Shown: piece after piece, positions 49,040 to 56,531 of the stretch
Numbering within the stretch: position 1 is the first letter of the stretch
Layout: each line of letters opens with the position of its first letter
Assembly: GCF_001021165.1 (NCBI RefSeq)
Contig: NZ_AZAY01000006.1
Span: forward strand, 1-64,000
Origin: Marinitoga sp. 1197
GTDB lineage: Bacteria; Thermotogota; Thermotogae; Petrotogales; Petrotogaceae
Direction: 5' to 3'
DNA: 64,000 bases
Notes under the pieces: model-generated
The model's input: only the letters and a program-made list of their open reading frames with translations
Told to the model about the DNA's origin: nothing
The model's database searches: none
Translations under genes and position numbers: made by a program

Positions 49040-50313
49040 AAAACTTTTTTTTCATTCTCTTTTTATCTGCAGCTTTAATGAGTTTTTCCCAAACCTTTTT
49101 AGATAAGGCTGAAGTATATTATTTTAATGGAAAAAGCGCTTTTCAAACTGGAAATTATAAAAGCGCAGAGTCTTTTTTTGAAACAGCATTAAAATTTTCT
49201 GCTGAAATAGAAATAAAATATCCTGATATAAGATATATGTTAGGATGGACAAAATTTTATTTAAGAAAATATGACGAAGCAAAAGAATATTTGAAGTATT
49301 ATGCTGACGATCCAAAGGTTTCTCTTGCATTAAAAAGTATTGAATCTGGAAATATTCGTGAAGATTTGCATTTTAAATCTTTAAAGATAGATTCTACTGT
49401 GCAATCGACAGAATCAACGTCTAATAAAGATTTAAAAATAGGTTTATTGTACTATGTTATTGTATTTTTTGTTATATTGTTAATCGTAATGATAATGGGA
49501 TTTTTGACTTACTTTTTTATTTTCAAGAAATATACATTTACTACTATGCAATCTGTAAAAAATAATGTTGAGAATATTGCTGAATTTGAAGAAACCAGTG
49601 AGGAAATTCCTGCTATTCCGGTAGAAGAAATATTAGAAGTAAAAATTGACGAATTAGAAGAGTTATGGGATGAGTATGAAAAAATGAAAAAGAAAATGGA
49701 TATTGAAGATGATGAAAATAATGAGAATTTTGCACAAATTAACCAAAGAGAAACTTTACAAGCAATTGAAACAAATCTTGAAGAAATAGATGTTAACGAA
49801 TTGTTAAATGAAGCTTCAACTGAAGAGGTTAATAATGAAGCTTCAACTGAAAATGTTAAAACAGAAGATATTAATATGGATATAGAAGATGTATTGGAAG
49901 AGGAAGAAGTTCATAAAACTGTTAAAGGTGAAAACGAATCCGAAGATATTAAGGATGAAACAATTTCTGAGGAGATGGAAAATGGGGAAATAAAAGAGGT
50001 TAATGATAATATTGAAATTGAAAACAATGTAGAAGATAAAAATATCGAATCGTTCATTCAAAAAGAAAAAATGACAAGCCTGGATGATATTGAAACAATT
50101 AAACCAAATATTGATGTTATCACTAAATACAATAAAATAATGTCTGAACCTGAAGGGAGCATAATAGTATCTAATGTTAAAGGTTTAGAAAGTTTAGATA
50201 AAATAGACGAGGAAGTTAAAAAGAAAGGAGGATCATTTTCCAAAGGAGATTTGCACAATATTTTTAAAGAAATCTTTGCGGAAAAAAACAGAGATTCTTT
50301 AATGATAGAATAA
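49021..50313 (+). CDS. TPR membrane protein with long acidic cytoplasmic tail
   Basis: A 430-residue protein of no recognised full-length family. A signal peptide (to about residue 24) is followed by two to three TPR-like helix pairs (about 25-110; AEVYYFNGKSAFQTGNYKSAE, RYMLGWTKFYLRKYDEAKEYL), one membrane segment at about 140-170, and a tail of some 260 residues very rich in Glu, Asp and Asn. The tail is low-complexity and holds a small in-frame duplication (NEASTE twice, 49807-49860). Topology suggests TPRs outside and the tail inside. The 19-base overlap with the lipase-like gene suggests joint function. It ends one base before the tRNA gene. Confidence 0.72.
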   Translation: MDNRLLKNFFFILFLSAALMSFSQTFLDKAEVYYFNGKSAFQTGNYKSAESFFETALKFSAEIEIKYPDIRYMLGWTKFYLRKYDEAKEYLKYYADDPKVSLALKSIESGNIREDLHFKSLKIDSTVQSTESTSNKDLKIGLLYYVIVFFVILLIVMIMGFLTYFFIFKKYTFTTMQSVKNNVENIAEFEETSEEIPAIPVEEILEVKIDELEELWDEYEKMKKKMDIEDDENNENFAQINQRETLQAIETNLEEIDVNELLNEASTEEVNNEASTENVKTEDINMDIEDVLEEEEVHKTVKGENESEDIKDETISEEMENGEIKEVNDNIEIENNVEDKNIESFIQKEKMTSLDDIETIKPNIDVITKYNKIMSEPEGSIIVSNVKGLESLDKIDEEVKKKGGSFSKGDLHNIFKEIFAEKNRDSLMIE

Positions 50314-50389
50314 TGGAGCGGGCGACGGGACTCGAACCCGCGACCCTCAGCTTGGGAAGCTGATGCTCTACCAACTGAGCTACACCCGC
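50314..50389 (-). tRNA. tRNA-Gly(CCC)
   Basis: A 76-base cloverleaf on the minus strand with encoded CCA. The acceptor stem GCGGGTG pairs with CGCCCGC (one G-T), the D arm is GCTC-AGTTGGTA-GAGC, the anticodon stem TCAGC/GCTGA encloses loop TTCCCAA (anticodon CCC, reading GGG), and the T arm is GCGGG-TTCGAGT-CCCGT with the usual bases. It faces the TPR gene, whose stop codon directly abuts the CCA end. Confidence 0.96.
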
Positions 50390-50403
50390 ATTCACAGTAA
50401 AAT

Positions 50404-50432
50404 ATTATACCATTTTTCAAAAAAAATTTCAA
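50404..50432 (-). promoter_or_regulatory. Predicted promoter of tRNA-Gly
   Basis: Minus strand: -35 TTGAAA (50427-50432), a 17-base spacer, -10 TATAAT (50404-50409), ending 15 bases before the tRNA 5' end. A near-consensus promoter. Confidence 0.82.
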
Positions 50433-50443
50433 GGGGGTCTAGT

Positions 50444-51349
50444 ATGCAGGATAAATTATTTAAAATTACACTCCTAATTTCCATCTCCATTATGATTATT
50501 TTATTAATATTTTTATTGCCAAAAGTGTTTTCCGGAAATTTAATTTTAAAACCGGTATTAATATCAATTGGACCTTTTCAAATTAGATGGTATGGTTTGT
50601 TGATAGCTACAGGAGTATTTTTAAGCATTTTTTTAGCAAATGATACTGCAAAAAAATGGAATATTTCTGAAAATGATTTATTTAATGCTATTATGATTGG
50701 TCTCATCTTTGCTATTATTGGTGCTCGACTATATTACGTTATATTTAATTGGGATATATATTCAAAGTTACCTTTTTCAGAAATATTTAAAACATGGCAT
50801 GGTGGCTTGGCGATTCATGGAGGAATTTTGGGGGCGTTACTTTCTGTATTTTTATATACTAAGATGAAAAAAAATCTTACTTTTAATTTTTTAAAAGGAC
50901 TTGATTTAATGTCTCATGTTCTTCCGTTAGGGCAGGCAATTGGTCGATGGGGTAACTTTTTCAATTATGAAGCATATGGAGGTCCTACCGACTTGCCCTG
51001 GAAAATGTATATACCATATTCATTCAGAATGTCTGGATATGAAAATTTCAAATATTTTCATCCGACGTTTTTGTATGAATCTATATGGGATTTATTAATA
51101 TTTCTATTTTTATTTTATTATGCAAGAAACAAAAAGAAATTTGATGGAGAAATAATATCGTTGTATTTAATTTTATATTCTTTAGGAAGAGCATTTATAG
51201 AGATTTTAAGAACAGATTCACTAATGTTTTTAGGAATGAAAGTTGCAGTATTAATAAGCATTTTATTTATAATATTTGGAGTATTTTTATACTTTTATTT
51301 AAAAAAACAAGCTGTATCTTCAAAAACAAGTATCAAAAAATCACATTAA
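50444..51349 (+). CDS. lgt: Prolipoprotein diacylglyceryl transferase
   Basis: A 301-residue inner-membrane enzyme that adds diacylglycerol to the lipobox cysteine of lipoproteins. The signature GQAIGRWGNFFNYEAYGG is intact (Arg, Asn, Glu), as are the conserved IRWYGLLIA and GGLAIHGGILGA segments. Seven hydrophobic segments are seen. ATG 50444 has AAGGGGG upstream; the earlier in-frame ATG lies in the tRNA gene and is not used. No plus-strand promoter is obvious in the short gap after the tRNA. Confidence 0.94.
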   Translation: MQDKLFKITLLISISIMIILLIFLLPKVFSGNLILKPVLISIGPFQIRWYGLLIATGVFLSIFLANDTAKKWNISENDLFNAIMIGLIFAIIGARLYYVIFNWDIYSKLPFSEIFKTWHGGLAIHGGILGALLSVFLYTKMKKNLTFNFLKGLDLMSHVLPLGQAIGRWGNFFNYEAYGGPTDLPWKMYIPYSFRMSGYENFKYFHPTFLYESIWDLLIFLFLFYYARNKKKFDGEIISLYLILYSLGRAFIEILRTDSLMFLGMKVAVLISILFIIFGVFLYFYLKKQAVSSKTSIKKSH

Positions 51350-51388
51350 AATTAAACAAGAAATATTCACTAATTAAGGAGGGAAAAT

Positions 51389-51748
51389 ATGAAAAAGGCA
51401 TATATAGGGAAAGCTATGGATATTGAACCAATTACATATGACGATGGTATAAAAGTAAAAAAGGCTCATAAAAGAGTATTAATAGGAAATAAATTAGGAG
51501 CTCCAAATTTTGTGATGAGATTATTTACTCTGGAAAAAGATGGATATTCCCCAAGGCATTCACATAATTGGGAACATGAAGTTTTTGTTTTAAAAGGGAA
51601 ATTGGAAGTATTTGATGGTGAAAAATACGTTGTTGCAGAAGAAGGGGATTTTGTATTTGTTCCGCCGAATGTAGAACATCAGTTTAAAAATATAAATGAT
51701 GGTGAAAGTCAGTTTATTTGTGTAATACCAAAAAGTGGAGGAGAGTAA
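51389..51748 (+). CDS. Cupin-domain protein
   Basis: A 119-residue single cupin. The two metal motifs are clear: HSHNWEHEVFVLKGKLEVFDG (cupin 1 with His, His, Glu) and FVPPNVEHQFKN (cupin 2 with His). Small cupins bind a metal and a sugar or amino acid; Thermotoga proteins of this type (for example TM1459-like) bind manganese. Function unknown. Ribosome site AAGGAGGG. Between lgt and tatD in the same orientation. Confidence 0.85.
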   Translation: MKKAYIGKAMDIEPITYDDGIKVKKAHKRVLIGNKLGAPNFVMRLFTLEKDGYSPRHSHNWEHEVFVLKGKLEVFDGEKYVVAEEGDFVFVPPNVEHQFKNINDGESQFICVIPKSGGE

Positions 51749-51751
51749 TAA

Positions 51752-52519
51752 GTGAGATTAATAGATACCCATTGCCATTTGAATCTTATAGAAAATAAAG
51801 AAGATATAATAAAATCATTTGAAGAAAATAATGTGAATTTTGTTATTGAAGTTGGTATAGATATTGAAAACTCATTTAAATCTTTGGAATTAGCTGATAA
51901 TCATAAAAACATATATTGTGCTGTAGGAATACATCCCAATGAATCAAAAAAATTATCGAATAAAGATTTTGATACAATTAATATATTAGCGAAAAATGAA
52001 AAAGTTGTTGCTATAGGTGAAATAGGACTGGATTATTATAGAGAATATACTACAAAAAACGAACAATATTATTCATTTGTAAATCAATTTAATTTGGCTA
52101 AAGAAAATAAGTTGCCTGTGATTTTGCATATCAGGGATGCATATGATGATGCATTTAATTTAATATTAAATGAAGGAGTTAATGAAGATTTAGGTGTTGT
52201 TCATTGTTTTTCATCTGACTGGAAAACAGCAAAGAAATTTTTAGATTTAGGTTTTTATATTGGGATAGATGGTCCAATTACATTTAAAAATAATTATAAA
52301 TTAGTTGAGGTTGTAAAAAATACACCTGTTGAATATATATTGCCAGAAACAGATTCTCCTTTTTTAACTCCTGTCCCTTTTAGAGGTAAGAAAAATAATC
52401 CTATTTATACAAAATATATAATAACAAAAATAGCTGAGATAAAAAATATTAATCCTGAAGAATTATCGGAAATATTTATAGAAAATGCTAAAAAACTTTT
52501 CAGGAGAATAAAAATATAA
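51752..52519 (+). CDS. TatD-family metal-dependent hydrolase
   Basis: A 255-residue TIM-barrel hydrolase related to 3'-5' DNA exonuclease TatD. Metal ligands are visible in DTHCHLN (His-x-His), AIGEIGLDYY (Glu), VILHIRDAYDDAF, VVHCFSSD and PETDSPFLTPVPFRG. Starts with GTG three bases after the cupin gene; the ribosome site GGAGGAG lies in the end of that gene. Possible roles include DNA repair and D-amino-acid-tRNA editing; the family does both in different species. Confidence 0.9.
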   Translation: MRLIDTHCHLNLIENKEDIIKSFEENNVNFVIEVGIDIENSFKSLELADNHKNIYCAVGIHPNESKKLSNKDFDTINILAKNEKVVAIGEIGLDYYREYTTKNEQYYSFVNQFNLAKENKLPVILHIRDAYDDAFNLILNEGVNEDLGVVHCFSSDWKTAKKFLDLGFYIGIDGPITFKNNYKLVEVVKNTPVEYILPETDSPFLTPVPFRGKKNNPIYTKYIITKIAEIKNINPEELSEIFIENAKKLFRRIKI

Positions 52520-52546
52520 TAGCCGCAAGGCTATTATATTTTTATT
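52513..52546 (+). terminator. Terminator after tatD, GCAA tetraloop
   Basis: A 12-bp perfect stem (52513-52524/52529-52540), loop GCAA (a GNRA tetraloop), then a T-rich tract. The stop codon of tatD lies in the stem. Confidence 0.88.
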
Positions 52547-52565
52547 TTATGATATGATATAATAT
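52536..52565. repeat. Left direct repeat flanking dispersed repeat copy 3
   Basis: Thirty bases that match 52803-52827 with one substitution (A for G) and one extra ATGAT unit. Each copy has a TATAAT-like box. It overlaps the T-tract of the tatD terminator. Confidence 0.55.
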
Positions 52566-52802
52566 AGGTTCTCTAAAAAGTCTCAAATGAAACGAAGACT
52601 CGAAGATTGTCCGTACACGCTACCGCGGGTATTGGTTTAAATATTTTTGATTTTATAAAAAATCTAAGCGTGAATGAAAGCCGTCAAAATTATATGGATG
52701 TACTTCCGGCGAAACAATACACGATGTATTGTTTGAGCGATGGCTGAAAATGAATAATTTTAAGGATAATCGCTGTCTGAGTGAATTTGTTTAGACGTTC
52801 TA
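52566..52802 (+). repeat. Dispersed repeat, copy 3
   Basis: The fullest copy. From left: CTCTAAAAAGTCTC end, GAAGATTGTCCG block, TACACGCTACCGCGGGT block, AATCTAAGCGTGAATGAAAG block, outer stem GCCGTC (52680-52685) with GATGGC (52739-52744, one G-T), inner 10-bp hairpin 52712-52721/52725-52734, then AAGGATAATCGCTGTCTGAGTG and an inverted-like right end with TTTAGACG. About 240 bases and GC-richer than the surroundings. No coding frame. Flanked by near-identical AT-rich direct repeats. Confidence 0.68.
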
Positions 52803-52827
52803 ATATTTTTGTTTTATGATATAATAT
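52803..52827. repeat. Right direct repeat flanking copy 3, holding the STAS gene -10 box
   Basis: Twenty-five bases matching 52536-52565 apart from one base and a 5-base unit. TATAAT at 52820-52825 is the best -10 for the STAS gene 29 bases downstream; the -35 region falls in the element's right end and is weak. Confidence 0.5.
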
Positions 52828-52853
52828 TATAAAAAAGAGAAATGAGGGATAAT

Positions 52854-53162
52854 GTGAAAATATTAAAAAAACAGAGAAACAAAATTTATACTATTAGCTT
52901 AATAGGAGAATTTACTCTTTATGATGTTCATGATTTTAATAATGAAATTTCTGAATTTATTAGAAAAAAAGATATAACAACTATTATAATGGATTTTTCC
53001 GGACTCACAGCAATAGATAGTACTGGAATTGGGCAACTAATTTCTTTTCAAAAGAAGTTAAATGAAAAAGGAAAAGAATTGATATTGATTAATATGGATG
53101 AAAACATTCAAAAACTTTTTGCCTTATTAAAACTACAGGAAGTTTTTAATATACAAAAATAA
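52854..53162 (+). CDS. STAS-domain protein (anti-sigma factor antagonist type)
   Basis: A 102-residue single STAS domain of the SpoIIAA/RsbV type. The phosphorylatable Ser is in IDSTGIGQLISF, with DFSGLTA before it. Such proteins bind a serine kinase/anti-sigma factor when dephosphorylated; no kinase or sigma factor is next to it. I take GTG 52854 because GAGGGA is 7-8 bases upstream; the ATG at 52842 precedes that site. First of a four-gene cluster. Confidence 0.88.
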   Translation: MKILKKQRNKIYTISLIGEFTLYDVHDFNNEISEFIRKKDITTIIMDFSGLTAIDSTGIGQLISFQKKLNEKGKELILINMDENIQKLFALLKLQEVFNIQK

Positions 53163-53177
53163 ATAGGAGGTTTGTTT

Positions 53178-53402
53178 ATGAAAATATTAATTTTTTTTAT
53201 TGCTATAATGATTTCTTTATTAGGGGTATTTTTTTCTTCAATTCCAGTTCTTCCTATTGTATTAGAAGCTTTAGCAGCAATAGTTTTTTCTATGATATTT
53301 GAAAAGGGAAAATGGTTATATTTGATTTTATTTTTTGTAATTTTTATACTTGTTGTAATTAATTATATGCCGTCCTTTGAATTTGTTCTAACTATAAAAT
53401 AA
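53178..53402 (+). CDS. Small membrane protein
   Basis: A 74-residue protein with two or three hydrophobic segments (about 3-24, 27-40 and 45-62). It has no recognised family. The ribosome site AGGAGG lies 6-8 bases before ATG 53178. Between the STAS gene and the ABC-2 permease gene, with short gaps, so it is probably a part of that cluster. It could be a small subunit of the transporter. Confidence 0.65.
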   Translation: MKILIFFIAIMISLLGVFFSSIPVLPIVLEALAAIVFSMIFEKGKWLYLILFFVIFILVVINYMPSFEFVLTIK

Positions 53403-53421
53403 TTGAATCGGAGGTGTATTA

Positions 53422-54048
53422 ATGCTAAAAACTTTAAAATTTGTTTTTGAGAAAGAATTAAGGCAAAAATCGTTTTATTTGATTTTTATTTCGATTTTAC
53501 TCTTTCTTCCGGGAGATCTAGGAAATTTATTTGCAGTACTATTTGCATCAACTTTATTTACAAAAGAACTTGAAAATAAAAATTTTTCTCTTATGTCAAC
53601 TCTTCCTGTATCAAGAGCTGATTTATATTTGTCATATTATATATTTGGAGCAAGTTTTTTATTGTTTTCAAAAAGTATTTATTATGGTATAACAAATAAT
53701 TCTGATTTTTATGGTCTTTTTAGTTCACTACTTTTTTTTGCTTTTTTTTATAGTTTGAGTATTTTGTCTTCAATAAAAGGATTAGGTGGTATTTATATTC
53801 CAATTTTTGTGTGGTTGATTGATTTGTTTTTAAAATCTAATAATTTAATAAAAGATTATAGTCTTGTGATACAAAAAAATGTGTTTATAAATATATTATC
53901 TACTTTTTTGTTTTTTTCTACGATGATTATTTTCCATTTTTCGGATTCTTCTAATTACACAAAAAATAAAAATAAATTATTTACCATAATAAGTTTAGTA
54001 TTTATTTTAATTATAATATCGTGGATTATAATAAAATCATTGAGGTGA
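53422..54048 (+). CDS. ABC-2-type membrane permease (predicted)
   Basis: A 208-residue protein with about six hydrophobic segments. The start of the protein (FVFEKELRQKSFYLIFISILLF) and the segment LFTKELENKNFSLMSTLPVSRADLYLSYY resemble the N-terminal region of ABC-2 exporter permeases. Divergent at family level; the call leans on the ATPase gene four bases downstream. Substrate unknown. Confidence 0.75.
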   Translation: MLKTLKFVFEKELRQKSFYLIFISILLFLPGDLGNLFAVLFASTLFTKELENKNFSLMSTLPVSRADLYLSYYIFGASFLLFSKSIYYGITNNSDFYGLFSSLLFFAFFYSLSILSSIKGLGGIYIPIFVWLIDLFLKSNNLIKDYSLVIQKNVFINILSTFLFFSTMIIFHFSDSSNYTKNKNKLFTIISLVFILIIISWIIIKSLR

Positions 54049-54052
54049 AATT

Positions 54053-54841
54053 ATGATAGAAGTTATAAATATAGAAAAATCATATGGGCCAAAACCAGCT
54101 TTAATTGATGTGAATCTTACAATAAATCCAGGAGATATATATGTGTTGGTTGGACCGAACGGTGCCGGAAAAACAACAACTTTAAAATGTATATATGGAG
54201 ATTTAAAGCCTGATGATGGTGAAGTTCTCATTTTCGGAAAAAAATTGAATAAATTCAGAAAGAGAAATATTTCGGTTTTATTGGAGGATAAAGTAACTTT
54301 TAAAGGATTATATCCATATGATTATGCAGAATTATGGAAAATTTTATACCCTAATTGGAATGATAAAAAATATAAGGAATTAATGATGGAATTTAAATTG
54401 CCAATAAATAAACCTGTACATGCTTTTTCTTCTGGTATGAAAACGCTTTTTTATATAATTCTAATGTTTTCATCGAGGCCGAAAATTATGATTTTAGATG
54501 AACCTACACAGAATATTGATCCTGTAAAAAAGGATAAGATCCTTAAAATGCTTAAAGATTTTGTGTCAAATAAAGAAAATATCGTTATAATGTCTACTCA
54601 TCATATAGAAGAAGTCGAGTTAATAGCCACCAATTTTGCAATAATCAATGCTGGAAAAACAACTTTTGAAGGTAATATAGAAAAAGCTTTATCAGAACAT
54701 AAAATTGTAAAACAAAGTGAAATGACAGAAGAAATGGAAATAATTACACCGCTGGATGAAGGAATTCTTGTGAAAACTGATGAAAATATTGGTAGGAATC
54801 CTGACTTTAGAGAAGTTGTTTTAGGATATTTAAAAAAATAA
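54053..54841 (+). CDS. ABC transporter ATPase (ABC-2 exporter type)
   Basis: A 262-residue ATPase. Walker A is GPNGAGKTTT, Walker B is IMILDEPTQNIDP and the switch His is in STHHIEEVE. The signature loop is HAFSSGMK, where the second Ser-Gly keeps the core of LSGG(Q). The C-terminal 60 residues are divergent. It pairs with the permease encoded just upstream; similar pairs (YtrB-like) export or regulate antimicrobial or cell-wall agents, but the cargo is unknown. Confidence 0.88.
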   Translation: MIEVINIEKSYGPKPALIDVNLTINPGDIYVLVGPNGAGKTTTLKCIYGDLKPDDGEVLIFGKKLNKFRKRNISVLLEDKVTFKGLYPYDYAELWKILYPNWNDKKYKELMMEFKLPINKPVHAFSSGMKTLFYIILMFSSRPKIMILDEPTQNIDPVKKDKILKMLKDFVSNKENIVIMSTHHIEEVELIATNFAIINAGKTTFEGNIEKALSEHKIVKQSEMTEEMEIITPLDEGILVKTDENIGRNPDFREVVLGYLKK

Positions 54842-54865
54842 CCCATATGTTGGGTTATTTTTTTT
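54832..54865 (+). terminator. Terminator after the ABC-2 ATPase gene
   Basis: A 14-bp stem (54832-54845/54851-54864) with an ACCCA/TGGGT core and A-tract/T-tract ends; the stop codon is inside. Confidence 0.87.
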
Positions 54866-54873
54866 ATAGGTAC

Positions 54874-54903
54874 TTGTAAATAATATGTTTTTTATGTTAT
54901 AAT
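54874..54903 (+). promoter_or_regulatory. Predicted promoter of the peptide ABC operon
   Basis: A -35 of TTGTAA (54874-54879), an 18-base spacer and a consensus TATAAT (54898-54903). It is followed by an 83-base leader with no clear structure before the binding-protein gene. Confidence 0.62.
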
Positions 54904-54986
54904 ATGATTATCAAAAAAATACTTATTATTAAAAATTAATATTTAAGTTTCTTATTTTTCACATTATTTTTTAAGGGAGGGATAGT

Positions 54987-56486
54987 ATGAAGAAGTTTTT
55001 ATTGGTATTACTACTTATTGTATCTCTGTTAGCTTTTTCTTCTAAGGTTTTAGTTGTTGGAACTACTGACAAGATTAGAACTCTTGATCCGGCAAAATGT
55101 TATGATTATTTTTCAAGCAACATTCTTCAAAATGTTTTATCAGGTCTTGTTGATTATGAAATTAACACATCAAATTTAATTCCATCATTAGCTCAAAAGT
55201 GGGAAGTTTCTCCTGATGGATTAGTTTACACATTTTATCTTAGAAAAGACGCTAAATTTGATGATGGAACACCTATTGATGCATCAGTGATGAAATATTC
55301 CATTGATAGGGCTATGAAATTAAATGGAGATCCGGCATTTTTATTAACAGATATTGTTGAAAGCACAAAAGTGGTGGATAATTACACATTCCAAATAAAA
55401 TTAAAATATCCATTTTCTGCTTTTGTATCTGTATTGGGATATACTGTTGCATGGCCTGTAAATCCAAAATTATATCCGGAAAATGCTTTTTATGAAGGAG
55501 CACCTTCATCATCTGGTCCATATAAAATTACAGAATGGATTAGAGATGTAAGAATTGTATTGGAAAAGAATGATAAATATTTTGGTCCAGCACCAAAAAC
55601 AGATAAAGTAGTTATTACTTTTTATGAAAGTGCTGCAACACTTAGATTAGCTCTCGAAACAGGACAGATTGATATAGCATTTAGACATCTTGATCCAAGG
55701 GATATTAATGATTTAGAAAACAATCCTAATATAAATGTTTTAAAAGGTAGTAGTCCTCAAATAAGATATTTAGTGTTAAATACAAAACAAGCACCTTTTT
55801 CAAATCCTTTAGTCAGAAAAGCCATAATGTATGCAGTTGATAGACAGAGAATTGTGGATGATGTTTTTGTTGGTCTTGCTCAACCTTTGTATTCAATGGT
55901 TCCAATGGGGATGTGGAGTCATAAGGATGTATTTCCAGAAAGGAATTTAAGAACTGCTAAAAGATTATTACAGCAGGCTGGCTATTGGACAGATAAACCT
56001 TTAACCATAGATTTATGGTATTCTCCTACTCATTATGGAACAACAGAAGCAGATGTCGCTCAGGTATTGAAAGAATCATTGGAAGAAACAGGTATTATTA
56101 AAGTAAACATTAAATATGCAGAATGGTCTACATATGTGGATTATTTCTTGAATGGAACAATGGGATTATTTTTATTAGGTTGGTATCCAGATTATATAGA
56201 TCCTGATGATTACTTGTGGCCATTTTTGAGTATAAATGGTGCAAAATCCATGGGAAGTTTTTATGAAAATCCTGTTACAGAATCAATTATGAAAGCTGCA
56301 AGAATATGTGTTGATCAAGAAGCAAGATCAGAACTTTATGCTCAAACTCAAAATCATTTAGTTGTTGACGTTCCGAATATTCCTTTATGGCAGGGAGTTG
56401 CTGTTGTTGCTTCACAAAAGAATATAAAGGGTGTATTGTTAGAACCAACACAAATATTCAGGTATTATCTAATCGAAAAGAAATAA
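54987..56486 (+). CDS. Peptide/oligosaccharide ABC transporter substrate-binding protein (family 5)
   Basis: A 499-residue extracellular binding protein. The signal peptide is MKKFLLVLLLIVSLLAFSS. The family 5 pattern is plain: LDPAKCYDYFSSNILQNV, LAQKWEVSPDGLVYTFYLRK, KFDDGTPIDASVMKYSIDRA, VRKAIMYAVDRQRIV. Many Thermotogota proteins of this kind bind oligosaccharides, not peptides, so the ligand is open. Ribosome site AAGGGAGGG. A terminator-like hairpin separates it from the permease gene. Confidence 0.92.
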   Translation: MKKFLLVLLLIVSLLAFSSKVLVVGTTDKIRTLDPAKCYDYFSSNILQNVLSGLVDYEINTSNLIPSLAQKWEVSPDGLVYTFYLRKDAKFDDGTPIDASVMKYSIDRAMKLNGDPAFLLTDIVESTKVVDNYTFQIKLKYPFSAFVSVLGYTVAWPVNPKLYPENAFYEGAPSSSGPYKITEWIRDVRIVLEKNDKYFGPAPKTDKVVITFYESAATLRLALETGQIDIAFRHLDPRDINDLENNPNINVLKGSSPQIRYLVLNTKQAPFSNPLVRKAIMYAVDRQRIVDDVFVGLAQPLYSMVPMGMWSHKDVFPERNLRTAKRLLQQAGYWTDKPLTIDLWYSPTHYGTTEADVAQVLKESLEETGIIKVNIKYAEWSTYVDYFLNGTMGLFLLGWYPDYIDPDDYLWPFLSINGAKSMGSFYENPVTESIMKAARICVDQEARSELYAQTQNHLVVDVPNIPLWQGVAVVASQKNIKGVLLEPTQIFRYYLIEKK

Positions 56487-56492
56487 AAAATT

Positions 56493-56515
56493 CCCCGCCA
56501 AATGGCGGGGTTTTT
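56493..56515 (+). terminator. Hairpin/terminator between binding-protein and permease genes
   Basis: A 7-bp GC stem (CCCCGCC/GGCGGGG, 56493-56499/56504-56510) with loop AAAT and five Ts. The operon goes on after it, so partial read-through would lower permease expression relative to the binding protein. Confidence 0.75.
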
Positions 56516-56531
56516 AAAAGAGGTGATAATT

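Noticed and set aside
49807-49860. Tandem repeat in the TPR protein tail as a phase-variable site
   Set aside because: Only two diverged in-frame units are present, too few for slippage; it is better read as low-complexity drift.
50058-50432. A 124-residue minus-strand frame crossing the tRNA
   Set aside because: It is translated tRNA sequence (CSSVGRASASQAEGRGFESRRPL is a well-known tRNA artefact type), not a gene.
54904-54986. Riboswitch in the leader of the peptide operon
   Set aside because: The 83-base leader is AT-rich with no stable or familiar structure.
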